A stretch of 64,000 nucleotides of DNA from contig CM061070.1 of NCBI GenBank assembly GCA_030762895.1, forward strand, positions 101,304,259-101,368,258, written 5' to 3'. The stretch's first letter is position 1. Every line of letters starts with the position of its first letter. This DNA comes from Sophora flavescens (taxonomy: Eukaryota; Streptophyta; Magnoliopsida; Fabales; Fabaceae). The notes under the pieces were generated by a model. It made no database searches and was not told the origin of the DNA. It saw nothing but the letters and a program-made list of their open reading frames with translations. Shown piece by piece: positions 13,610 to 24,472 of this stretch. Both the position numbers and the translations under genes were made by a program.

Positions 13610-14058
13610 AATAATCAATGGTTCTTGAAGGAGGGTGCATAATATTCTTCAGATTAAAATCTTGAATGTTGATGTAAAACTTATTTTCTCCTAGATATAG
13701 CAGTCGTACCCAGCAGCCTTGTGGCCTGTCATAGTGATACATTACATTCCTTATCCGAGTAGTCAAATATCCTTTACACAATTCCTTTTCAACACGGATG
13801 CTGATCCAACTTCCACGAACGTGATTCAGATATACTTTGTCACCCAACTCATTTTTGAAATGACGATAGAAATATTTAGGCAAGGCTATCTTCTCCTGTC
13901 GTATAGGAACAATTAATCAAGTTATAAAAAATACATTTAGATTAGATAACATAAATAAATCAATAATCTATCTATAAATTTATATCAAATAGAAGACTCA
14001 CAACTTCGGGTTCAATGAGAAGGTAAAATTGTTTACAGTTTTCTTCATTGGCAGACAT

Positions 14059-15414
14059 TTCGGAAAATAAAAGTAAATTAAAACAGATTTATACACAATG
14101 TTTATCTCAGTTCATAATTTCATACCAATTATTGTATTGACCACTATAATCTAACTAAATCCTTCTACACATAGCAGTGTATACTGCAACGGTAATAGCA
14201 TTTGGAGTTTAATGAAACTTCAAACTGAGCATCCAACATTTAAGACATACAAAGTTACTAACTCTAAAAATATAAAAATTTACTGTTGGGTGACATGCAA
14301 AGACAAACAAAACAAACTCACTAATGTTGAAACTAACATAAATGATACGTACAAATATATGAAATGTATATGTACATTATCCATTTTCAGAAAATGTAAA
14401 AGTAAGGAACAATATTGAAGGGTATCAAGAAAGTAACATATCAGAGGGAAATACATTCAAATACTAAAATTAACATAAACGCATCAAATGAAAAATTCAG
14501 AGAATAAAAAAAAACAAACAGTCATCCTCAATCATTTTTTACTAATGTTAGCGAAACTGAACAAAGGAAAACCTCAGAGGGACATGCATCCAAACACTTA
14601 AATCATCATATAACACCGGAAACGAGAACCTCAGCCAAACATCATACACAATAATATAAAGTCAACTTCATCATTGTTTAGCAATGTGAATGATACTGAC
14701 GAAACCAAACCGAGAAACGAGAAAGGCCTATAAATTCAAAAAACAAAGTAATCATATAACACAGGAATCATTCTAAAATGAATAAAACGTTGTAATAAAA
14801 TAAAACAATGAATGAGAATGGTAACACAACTTGCCGTTTCGGAATACTCTGCAACCTCTCTTCTCAGTTTACAGAAGTGGAGAAAAACAGGGGTTGGTGG
14901 ACGGTTTGCTTCTTTAACCAAAGATAGGTTTCAAGAGTTGTCATCATTTCTTTTGAAGTGTATCTGTACACAAAAGATCCTTTCAAATCCCGTCTTTTCA
15001 TTGATTGCACACGTTCAGAAGAGAGACATGCATTTTTGTTGACAACCGTGTACCATTAATGGTTGATTACAAATATAGGAGTACTGATAAATGAACACAT
15101 TTTTTTTTAAATGAACACATTTTTTGAACATAAAATAAAGACACCGTATATTTTGAATTGTTTTCAAGTACTAAATATAGATACTGAGATAGAAAACATA
15201 TTAACAAGTATAAACATGTATATATATATGAGCCGTGCTAATTGTACACAACCTTCACCAGATATTTCTACCGAATTCACCAGATATTTACACATACTTA
15301 ATCAAAAAACCATTTTTATAACAAAAAAACACTTTTTTTTAATAACTGGACCCGCTACAGTTCTGCACAGTACAGCTACAGTGCCGCACTGTACACTATT
15401 CATACAGTGTTGCC

Positions 15415-15415
<1 letters not shown>
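14059..15415. other. Upstream region of the B3 gene, no further gene recognised
   Basis: This is AT-rich sequence upstream of the minus-strand ATG at 14058. It should contain the gene's promoter and 5' untranslated region, but I can point to no specific element. Open frames here (14212-14418, 14812-15042) show no family resemblance. The stretch 15353-15412 contains several short inverted motifs of the type acagtgc/gcactgt, which suggests a small decayed element. Confidence 0.4.

Positions 15416-15489
<74 letters not shown>
15416..15489. repeat. (TA)n microsatellite
   Basis: There are about 37 uninterrupted TA units. The open frames that run through it encode only alternating Tyr-Ile and are not genes. 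Confidence 0.95.
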
Positions 15490-15492
<3 letters not shown>

Positions 15493-15537
15493 CCACACCA
15501 AAACTGTGTTCATTTATCATTATTCAAAATATATATA

Positions 15538-15827
15538 CTCCCTCCGATCCATGTTATAAGCAACAAATTAATGTAGCACACATTAAGGTGGTTAGTTAAT
15601 TTCATATAATTTGGTTAAAAAATTATGTTTTTACCTAAATTCTGCTTTATGATAATGAGAGGTTGCTTGTGTTGTTGAGAATAAAAGGAGTCATTGAAAA
15701 CCAAATTTATCAAATAAATAATATTTTAGGAATACTGTCATTACATTAGTCATACAACCACAAAAATTTCTTGTCTTTTTGATCAAAAGCTTTGTCACTT
15801 TTTTATTATAATATAGATTTGAGGGAG
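15538..15827. mobile_element. Probable Stowaway-type MITE (about 290 bp)
   Basis: The left end CTCCCTCCGATCCATGTTAT and the reverse complement of the right end, CTCCCTCAAATCTATATTAT, form an imperfect terminal inverted repeat. The left flank is TA; the right flank reads TT where TA would be expected. CTCCCTCCG termini and TA targets are typical of plant Stowaway (Tc1/mariner-derived) MITEs. It has no coding capacity. Confidence 0.6.
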
Positions 15828-16335
15828 TTGAAACTTTTGTAACCTGCCCAATATTACTTAATTTTCCAACGCATCAATATATATATATATACACTAAAGT
15901 TTCATTTTTCCTGAAATAATCAATAAATTATATAATCACTCTATACTAAATACATTAATATTCTTAAGTTTGTTTACATTATAAACCAATGAGACAGAGA
16001 CAAAAATAAAACACCATATCCGTTTATTAGTCGACAAATTATACAAATAAATACTTAATCTTCTTTGACGAAACAAGTAACAACTTAATCCATTTTTTAC
16101 ATAAATCATTTACTCATCTATTAAACTCAATTATTCATATAAATTAGCTTTCTTTAACCCCATGAACCAAAACTTTTAAATCTAACACATCAAACTTAAA
16201 ATCTCCTGCCAGACAATTAATTAAATAACAAAACAGTTCGTTAAAATTTTTAAATTTATGTACTTCTTCGTTTGTCCAATCATATCATATAACTATAATC
16301 TATACCAAAAAATTATATTTTTCAACTTCAAATTG
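15828..16335. other. AT-rich DNA leading into a Helitron 3' end
   Basis: No gene, tRNA or open frame of note is seen. It lies immediately inside the Helitron 3' terminus and so is presumably Helitron body, but the 5' terminus was not located. Confidence 0.4.
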
Positions 16336-16364
16336 GCTCGTGCATTGCACGGGCTCAAAACTAG
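16336..16364 (+). mobile_element. Helitron 3' terminus (hairpin plus CTAG)
   Basis: A GC-rich near-palindrome, gctcgtgca/tgcacgggc, is followed six bases later by CTAG, with T as the next base. Plant Helitrons end in a short hairpin followed by CTRR and insert between A and T. The sequence starting at 16365 (ttatctcac) recurs at 21997, where the preceding base is A. The undisturbed A/T target is therefore preserved in the second copy of the host repeat. The 5' end (TC) was not identified, so the length is unknown; only the terminus is annotated. Confidence 0.7.
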
Positions 16365-18690
16365 TTATCTCACAAGGACAAGTCTTTTGTACAAGTCATC
16401 TTTTGAAAATGTTTTAATTGTACATCCTTCAAACCCGTAATGCACCCTTGTTAGTGTTTTATCCATAACTTCCTCCATAGGGCTTATTTCTAAGTGATCT
16501 TTATACCATCAGAAAATAGACTTGATTTCCTTCAAAATAGGCTTTGGAACGATTCAATTTCATTAACTATTGAATGATAAAAATGATATTTAATTTGCTG
16601 CTTGTACTGAGAATTATGAACTGGAACTGTCTTAATATTTAAATTGTATTAAATTGTACAAATATTGGTTTGAGTTGATTCATATTCTAATAGAAAGTAG
16701 ACAGAATTTTTAACAACCTAGGCTTTGGAATTTTTGAATTTGAGTTGGTATTGGTGTAAGAATCTCCATTTCAACTTACTGAAAATTTTGCTGCCAGTTT
16801 TCAAATTTAATAACACTTGAATTTTTGCATGATCTTTCTTGGTTTTGGACACTTGAGACTGGTTTATAATGTATTTTTCACATGCTTAGTTTTGATTAGT
16901 GTCATATGAACTCGTAACTGTTTGAGATTTGACGTTTAGACAGTGGAATAAATGGTGGGAATGGTAACTTTAGTCGTTATCCTCCAAATTGTGATAAATT
17001 AAGTTTTATTGAATTGATGGCTTAGGTTTTTGATTTAATTTCACTCTTGATGTCCTAACTGTGTTTGGATTATTTCTCTTAATCATGATAAAGTAAAGTA
17101 TAGCAGGGCATTAAAGGTCTAAAATGGTCTACATTATGGTTAGACAATTGTTTCATAACCAAATTAGCCATTAAAGCCACATAAGTAATTGTGGGTGAGA
17201 TATGTTTTTGTAAGTTCTTCAATTCCTTGAAGGTTAGGATATGGTACTAGCAATTAAGGGATGCCAAGATGTGATAGAGATGATAACTCAGATTACTTGA
17301 GTATGGAAATAAATGCAAGTTAAGTTATCTCTTATTATATGCTGTTGTTTTGAGAATAGACAGGGAACTGGTTGCCTTGTTCGATGCATTCTTTTGATTG
17401 TAAACATGAAGGTCAACTGAACATGATATGTAAATGTGAAAGAAGCATGCACTATCTTTTCAGTATAAAGCTAAGTAATTGTTGCTATATGAGAAATTTA
17501 ACCGAATGGATTAGCCTTGTATGTCTTAGACTTGAATTGTGTTTTGTTTAAGATGGTAGTAAAAATGGATACACATGCACATTATTTTATGTTTCACTCG
17601 TTTAATCTAATAAAATTGATTGTTTTTATAAAGTTTCATCCTTTGTGCGGTTCTGACTTGTTAGGGGGAATGCGGTAAAACCATGTACACTAAAAGTAAA
17701 CAAAGTCTATAATTTAGCTTCTGTGTTTCTTTACATAATCTAACATATGGTGCATGTGATATACCTATTATGGCCTTGTACCCTAGGATTTTTCATATTA
17801 TATATGAGCTACCACTAAGATCAAATATCTATCCATGTTTGTGTTTTCTCAACGCTTTCCTTTTTTTTTTTTTACATTAAGTCAAACTGAGTTCCATGCA
17901 TGAGAATCTTTTAATATTCCTTAGTGATGTCTTGGGGTGTGAAAATTGATGCAAGATTGGGAAGGTTTAATTTGTTTGGTTCTACATGTAAATCATTTAA
18001 GATGCATTGTTGTATGTTCTTGGTTTCAAGTCATAGAATCATCAATGGCCCAAATTTATCGTGTTCTTTAATAAGTTCAGGGAAATGGTTTAGTATATAG
18101 GTAAAGTAGAATCAAATTTTAGATAAACCTTGTTGAGGAGGATATTACATGCCATATTTTGTGAATGGTAACGAGCTTGTTAATTACTTGATTTATATTG
18201 TTAATGGAAAAGAATGAATGCATGCAAATACATGACTTGTACCTGATTGATTATTTTAATATTATTTAAGAGGACCGCATAATGCTTGTTTGTTCTTGAA
18301 CTAGTTGATGAGTTCATAAGACTTTTATTTTGAGAATGTGAACCTCATAAGATGTTTAGGACGTCTAATCAAATCAGATTAGCAGTTGTGTAGTATGCTG
18401 TAATGTGGTGTCGGTTGACTCACTGTTTATTATAACATTCCTTTGAACTGTTTTGTTACCCGTTTTGAAAAGTGAAATTTTTCTAGGCTTCAAGATTTGT
18501 AAATGGATCCTTGCATGTTTTAACTGCATAGTGGTTATGTTATTGATTGCATGTTTACTAGTAGTATCTTTTATGGTACCCGAGCAGCATTGCACAATTC
18601 CTTTTGTTTTAAACTTGACATACTGTGTTAGCATTGATGAGACTAGCAACCATAGTCCATCATGTTATTGGCTGTCTTTAGTTTAGTTGA
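16365..18690 (+). repeat. Direct repeat copy A (internal part of a non-coding LTR element)
   Basis: The sequence from ttatctcacaaggacaagtc to tttagtttagttgaaag is repeated at 21997-24326 with only scattered single-base differences. It holds no long open frame, which fits a large non-autonomous LTR element whose internal region is non-coding. It is joined on the right, through an A-rich low-complexity tract and about 450 bases, to a polypurine tract and LTR at 19271. On the left it is cut by the Helitron terminus. Confidence 0.85.
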
Positions 18691-18795
18691 AAGTAAAATA
18701 AAAAATAAAAAATAAAAAATAAAAAAGAAATAAAAAAATAAAAAAATAACGATAATAAAAAAAATAAAAAAAATAATGAAATAAATAAAAATTTG
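18690..18795 (+). repeat. A-rich low-complexity tract
   Basis: Repeated (A)4-6T units. In copy B the equivalent tract is shorter and is where the plus-strand LINE begins. Confidence 0.85.
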
Positions 18796-19270
18796 ATGTT
18801 TAATGCAAATTGAATCATAGTATATGTGATCAAGTTTGAGACAAGGGCATATAGGTTTGGGTTAGTAGAGTTGAAGCCCATATCGGTAGTTACATTTTAT
18901 AGTTCTAGTTTCGTATTCAAAGAGCGAGGACTTCTAGACTTTAGAAATCAGAGTCCGCAGCAGAAGCTAAATGAGTTTAAGACACAACTTAACTTTCAAA
19001 ACTATGCTGGTTCAAGTGGTTGACCACAATTTGAACCCGGAAGTTTAGTAGCTACTAGATGAAGGATCTTGTAGAAACCATCCTAGGAACCTAAATGCAA
19101 ACTGAAGTAGTTTTGTGTTTTCAATTATCACTTGCATGCTTTTAAATGTCATGAGGTGGGAAGGTTGCTAAGCCAACTACTGTTATTGTTTGATCAATCA
19201 TTGCTAATGCATTTCTCTCAGGTAGGTTTTACTAAATTTTGAGGACAAAATTTCTTGTAGGGGTTAGAAA
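18796..19270 (+). mobile_element. 3' part of non-autonomous LTR element with polypurine tract
   Basis: About 470 bases end in gaggacaaaatttcttgtag followed by gggttagaa, immediately before TGTAACATC at 19271. The phrase 'gaggacaaaattt...ggggtta' before an LTR is the usual end of the internal region in plant Ty3/gypsy elements. The matching stretch after copy B is missing because a LINE follows directly. Confidence 0.65.
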
Positions 19271-21827
19271 TGTAACATCTTTTCTCAAGAGTATCTTAAC
19301 TTCTGTAACTTTATCACGGGTGTTTTGAATCCTTATATATATTACATAAATGTACAATCTATAATTGATATATTAGTTAAGTAATAAACTTTCTTTATGT
19401 CATATACCAATTTTAGTAGCGGGATAATTATTATTAAACTGTTCAATTTAGTTTGTACAGTGATAATTATTTGTGTTTGATAATTATAAAATGATATTTT
19501 ATAATTTAGTTTCAAATCATATTATTTGGCTAAGAGACATTTTTGTAAGAAAATATAATTATTTTGAGATTAATAAAGGGTATAATTTATTTTATGAAAG
19601 TACCTAACTCTAAGATATCACAAATGTTTTATTTATTTCAAAAAGCTGATTTTATTAATTTGCTAGTCACACCCCCTATTTTACTATGTATACCCCTATT
19701 CTCTCTTAAATAAATCACGAAGACTCTCCCTTACTCTCACTTCGCATTTTCTGAAAACACTCCCTTCTTCTCCTTCATCAGAACCTCCATGTTTTACCTC
19801 TTCAAACCCTAAACCTAAACCTAAACCAAGCCTCCATTCTCTACCTTTGAAGCTCACAAATTCGGCCAAGAGAGGGAGTTTAGGGCAGGACAACACAATC
19901 ATCATCATCTATACTTGCAGAAATAACACATTCCTTTCCCCCTCTTCCTTCATAATTTCGGCTTCCTCTACCACCTCCTCTCTTTTTCTTCTTCTTCTGT
20001 TTTCTTCCAAAATCAACATGAAACAAACATCAATTTTTTCTTGTGGAGTGAATTTGAAGCAGCCACATTTGAGAGCAAGAAGGAGCAAAGTCAGATCAGG
20101 GAGGAAATTCTAAGGAAATAAACCTCCACCACACTATCTCCATTCTTTGCTTATGTGAGTTTCCTTAGTTAGTGCTTGGTAACCATAAATCCAAGCTTAG
20201 GAATTTTGATTTGCTTGCTTTTATTGATTGATTTGGTATCTGCATGTTGATTATATGAAGTAAATTGAGTACATGTTGATGATATAAATTATTTCAATTG
20301 CATGCATGTAATCTGTTTGTGAAAAGTTTCAAATGAAGTTACTGGTCAGAAACCCGTATAAACATATGTGCAGTATTTTGCTTATAATTATTTCTATAGG
20401 GCTTATTTTGGTATGATTCTTGTTTTTTTAGAAAATAGACTCGAAATTCTATAATCTAGGCACTTATTTTACTGTTTTACACTGAGTATTGATGAAGAAA
20501 AACCTGCTATAATTTGGAGTATTGTAACTGTCCTGTTTTTCTGGGTGTAGAAACTTACAGATTAAAACTGTAAGTTTTAGTATACTGTATTCCAAAACTA
20601 AAATCTTATTTATAAATTAGACTTATTTAGATTTCCAGGGAGTGGTCTTTTGTCCAAATCCGACTTCGTTTGGTATTTTAATAAAATCATCTAAGTTGAC
20701 TAAAAACCGTACGAATTCTGTATATGTTGCTAATGAATGTTGATTGTTGGGTTTTGGGACCTTAGGGTGTAACTTACATGTTGTTTGTAATACTGTGATT
20801 TCAATTGGGAATTACCTGTCATTCAATTGGGAATTACCTGTCAATAGTAGTACTGTATTCTAATTGAGAGATTATAGAATGTTCATGTGAATAGTTTATG
20901 TGTTTTGTTTTATATCATTAGTTGTTAAGCGATAGATTGATTTATGAGTTAAGTTATTCAATCTTATGATGAAATGATTGTGAAACACCATTTGGCATCC
21001 AAAGGTAGTAACCATACTAATTCTGTTCATGATTTTCTAATTAGAATGGTTATCAATGACATTTCAGATGTCAAGCACTGAAGTCCTTTCAGATTGAAAG
21101 GCAAGTATAGAAGTCCTTCCGGTTAGGAAAGGCAAGCAAGTAAGTGCAAAGCAAGTGGGACGCCGCTTGTGATCATAGATGTATGATCTGCCTTATCTCC
21201 AAGAGCTATTTCCTCTTAAGTATCTCGGTGCGCGGGGAGCAGCAAAGTGTTAGTTCCTCTTAAGTACTTCGTTGCACGGGGAGAAACAAAGTGTTAGTTC
21301 CTCATAAGTAACTCGGTGCGTGGGGAATAGCAATGTTTTTCTCTAACAAATTAAAATGGGATGTCCAAATGAGTGGTTCGCAAATATTATGAATGTCATG
21401 ATAATGCCAGGATTGAACCCAAAGCTAGTCCCTCTTAAGTACCATGGTGCGTGGGGGGCAACAATGATGTTTATACTTGATGATATGTATAAGTTTACTA
21501 ATATATGTATATGTGTGGGACCGAGTCCACTGTTTACAGGGAATTCACTGAGATTTCATATCTCACCCCCTCACCCTTTTGTTTCAGGTTTGTTCCTCCT
21601 ATGTTGGAGAACTGTGAAGTATCCCCGGAAATACTTGGCAGTTGTTCCAATGTAAGCTGTTATGTTATTGGAGACGTTGCCGGATCGGAGTCAAGTGTCA
21701 TATTGTCATTATTTAGTCTCTAAGTATGACTTTTTTTTAAATGAATGAGATGTTTAGCGAAAAGCTAATTTCTGTGTATCTTATGTTTTATATCTAGTAG
21801 TATCTCAATGTACTTTGGGCTATTACA
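19271..21827 (+). mobile_element. LTR (2.56 kb) shared by two internal regions
   Basis: It starts TGTAACATCTTTTC after a polypurine tract and ends GGGCTATTACA. Four bases later comes TGGTATAAGAGC (21831-21842), one base different from the canonical initiator-methionine primer-binding site TGGTATCAGAGC. A polypurine tract on the left and a primer-binding site on the right means this one LTR is at once the 3' LTR of one unit and the 5' LTR of the next. The open frames at 19696-20113 and 21356-21723 overlap repeats and show no domain. Confidence 0.8.
21205..21465 (+). repeat. Short tandem repeats within the LTR
   Basis: The motif cctcttaagta-c-tcggtgcgcgggga recurs at about 21213, 21257, 21300 and 21430 with spacings of roughly 43 bases between the first three. 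Confidence 0.75.
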
Positions 21828-21996
21828 TTATGGTATAAGAGCAGTTCGATCCCATCGGACTGTGAGTATGAGTCTAGAAAGATCCGGCTTGGGGGTTTGT
21901 ATGTCAGGTTCTGTGGGCTGATATTGTTCCAATTTCTTCATGTGAATTAATGAGGTAGGTCACCTCAGGTATTCGCGTGAAGAATGACGAAGAGTA
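21828..21996 (+). mobile_element. Primer-binding site and leader of the second unit
   Basis: The primer-binding site TGGTATAAGAGC (21831-21842) is complementary to initiator tRNA-Met with one mismatch. About 150 bases of leader follow. The leader ends in agagta at 21996, which is the intact target of the Helitron that hit copy A. Confidence 0.7.
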
Positions 21997-24355
21997 TTAT
22001 CTCACAAGGACAAGTCTTTTGTACAAGTCATCTTTTGAAAATGTTTTAATTGTACATCCTTCAAACCCGTAATGCACCCTTGTTAGTGTTTTATCCATAA
22101 CTTCCTCCATAGAGCTTGTTTCTAAGTTATCTTTATACCATTAGAAAATAGACTTGATTTCCTTCAAAATAGGCTTTGGAACGATTCAATTTCATTAAGT
22201 ATTGAATGATAAAAATGATATTTAATTTGCTGCTTGTACTGAGAATTATGAACTGGAACTGTCTTAGTATTTAAATTGTATTAAATTGTACAAATATTGG
22301 TTTGAGTTGATTCATATGCTAATAGAAAGTAGACAGAATTTTTAACAACCTAGGCTTTGGAATTTTTGAATTTGAGTTGGTATTGGTGTAAGAATCTCCA
22401 TTTCAACTTACTGAAAATTTTGCTGCCAGTTTTCAAATTTAATAACACTTGAATTTTTGCATGATCTTTCTTGCTTTTGGACACTTGAGACTGGTTTATA
22501 ATGTATTGTTCACATGCTTAGTTTTGATTAGTGTTATATGAACTCGTAACTGTTTGAGATTTGACGTTTAGACAGTGGAATAAATGGTGGGAATGGTAAC
22601 TTTAGTCGTTATCCTCCAAATTGTGATAAATTAAGTTTTATTGAATTGATGACTTAGGTTTTTGATTTAATTTCACTCTTGATGTCCTAACTGTGTTTGG
22701 ATTATTTATCTTAATCATGATAAAGTAAAGTATAGCAGGGCATTAAAGGTCTAAAATGGTCTACATTATGGTGAGACAATTGTTTCATAACCAAATTAGC
22801 CATTAAAGCCACATAAGTAATTGTGGGTGAGATATGTTTTTGTAAGTTCTTCAATTCCTTGAAGGCTAGGATATGGTACTAGCAATTAAGGGATGCCTAG
22901 ATGTGATAGAGATGATAACTCAGATTACTTGAGTATAGAAATAAATGCAAGTTAAGTTATCTCTTATTATATGCTGTTGTTTTGAGAATAGACAGGGAAC
23001 TGGTTGCCTTGTTTGATGCATTCTTTTGATTGTAAACATGAAGGTCAACTGAACATGATATGTAAATGTGAAAGAAGCATGAACTATCTTTTCAGTATAA
23101 AGCTAAGTAATTGTTGCTATATGAGAAATTTAACCGAATGGATTAGCCTTGTATGTCTTAGACTTGAATTGTGTTTTGTTTAAGATGGTAGTAAAAATGG
23201 ATACACATGCACATTATTTTCTGTTTCACTCGTTTAATCTAATAAAATTGATTGTTTTTATAAAGTTTCATCCTTTGTGCGGTTCTGACTTGTTAGGGGG
23301 AATGCGGTAAAACCATGTACACTAAAAGTAAACAAAGTCTATAATTTAGCTTTTGTGTTTCTTTACATAATCTAACATATGGTGCATGTGATATACCTAT
23401 TATGGCCTTGTACCCTAGGATTTTTCATATTATATATGAGCTACCACTAAGATCAAATATCTATCCATGTTTGTGTTTTCTCAATGCTTTCCTTTTTTTT
23501 TTTTTTTTACATTAAGTCAACTGACTTCCATGCATGAGAATCTTTTAATATTCCCTAGTGATGTCTTGGGGTGTGAAAATTGATGCAAGATTGGGAAGGT
23601 TTAATTTGTTTGGTTGTACATGTAAATCATTTAAGATGCATTGTTGTATGTTCTTGGTTTCAAGTCAAAGAATCATCAATGGCCCAAATTTATCGTGTTC
23701 TTTAATAAGTTCAGGGAAATGGTTTAGTATATAGGTAAAGTAGAATCAAATTTCAGATAAACCTTGTTGAGGAGGATATTACATCCCGTAGTTTGTGAAT
23801 GGTAACGAGCTTGTTAATTACTTGATTTATATTGTTAATGGAAAAGAATGAATGCATGCAAATACATGACTTGTACATGATTGATTATTTTAATATTATT
23901 TAAGAGGACCGCATAATGCTTGTTTGTTCTTGAACTAGTTGATGAGTTCATAAGACTTTTATTTTGAAAATGTGAACCTCATAAGATGTTTAGGACGTCT
24001 AATCAAATCAGATTAGCAGTTGTGTAGTATGTTGTAATGTGGTGTCGGTTGACTCACTATTTATTATAACATTCCTTTGAACTGTTTTGTTACCCGTTTT
24101 GAAAAGTGAAATTGTTCTAGGCTTCAAGATTTGTAAATGGATCCTTGCATGTTTTAACTGCATAGTGGTTATGTTATTGATTGCATGTTCACTAGTAGTA
24201 TCTTTTATGGTACCCGAGCAGCATTGCACAATTCCTTTTGTTTTAAACTTGACATACTGTGTTAGCATTGATGAGACTAGGAACCATAGTCCAGCATGTT
24301 ATTGATTGTCTTTAGTTTAGTTGAAAGTAAAAAAAAAAAAGAAATAAAAAATAAA
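21997..24355 (+). repeat. Direct repeat copy B (internal part of the second unit)
   Basis: This is the second copy of the 2.3-kb block at 16365-18690 in the same orientation and lacks the Helitron. The minus-strand open frames at 24008-24268 and 18374-18649 are the same non-coding stretch in each copy, not a gene. It breaks off in an A-rich tract at about 24330-24355, where the LINE begins. Confidence 0.85.
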
Positions 24356-24472
24356 AGAGATTTTATTATGTTTTATTTTCCTTGAACCTGGGCTGATTTG
24401 GACGGTGAATTCCCTAGAAGTGCTCTGCTAGGGTTTGCATGCATGAAGGCCTAGGGTTGGTGCTTCTTGATC

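Larger units (their letters stand above)
9165..14058 (-). pseudogene. B3-domain (REM-like) transcription factor gene, split by an LTR
   Basis: A minus-strand gene can be assembled from three exons: 14058-14002 (ATG, 19 codons, donor GTGAGT); 13895 to 13615 continuing at 9649-9523 (donor GTAATT at 9522); and 9419-9165 (acceptor TTGCAG, stop TAG). All junctions are phase 0, giving about 239 residues. Exon 2 encodes a B3 DNA-binding domain (LPKYFYRHFKNELGDKVYL start, hydrophobic strand pattern after it). Exon 3 encodes a second, opening NLPARFVREGLL and closing with a CIVLGVDAVDVTIIH strand. B3 domains bind DNA through a beta-barrel, and two-domain short proteins resemble the REM family. Exon 2 is interrupted by the 3960-bp LTR at 9650-13609. 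Removing it with one target copy restores an open frame through ATT GAT TAT GAA. As it stands the product would stop shortly after the first domain. The exon model is my reading; the function beyond DNA binding is unknown. Confidence 0.75.

Noticed and set aside
15111..15599. 162-residue frame on plus and 72-residue frame on minus
   Set aside because: Both run through the (TA)n microsatellite and encode alternating Ile-Tyr with no domain.
18374..18686. Minus and plus frames conserved between 18374-18686 and 24008-24305
   Set aside because: Conservation is explained by the whole 2.3-kb block being duplicated; there is no domain and the differences do not favour synonymous positions by eye.
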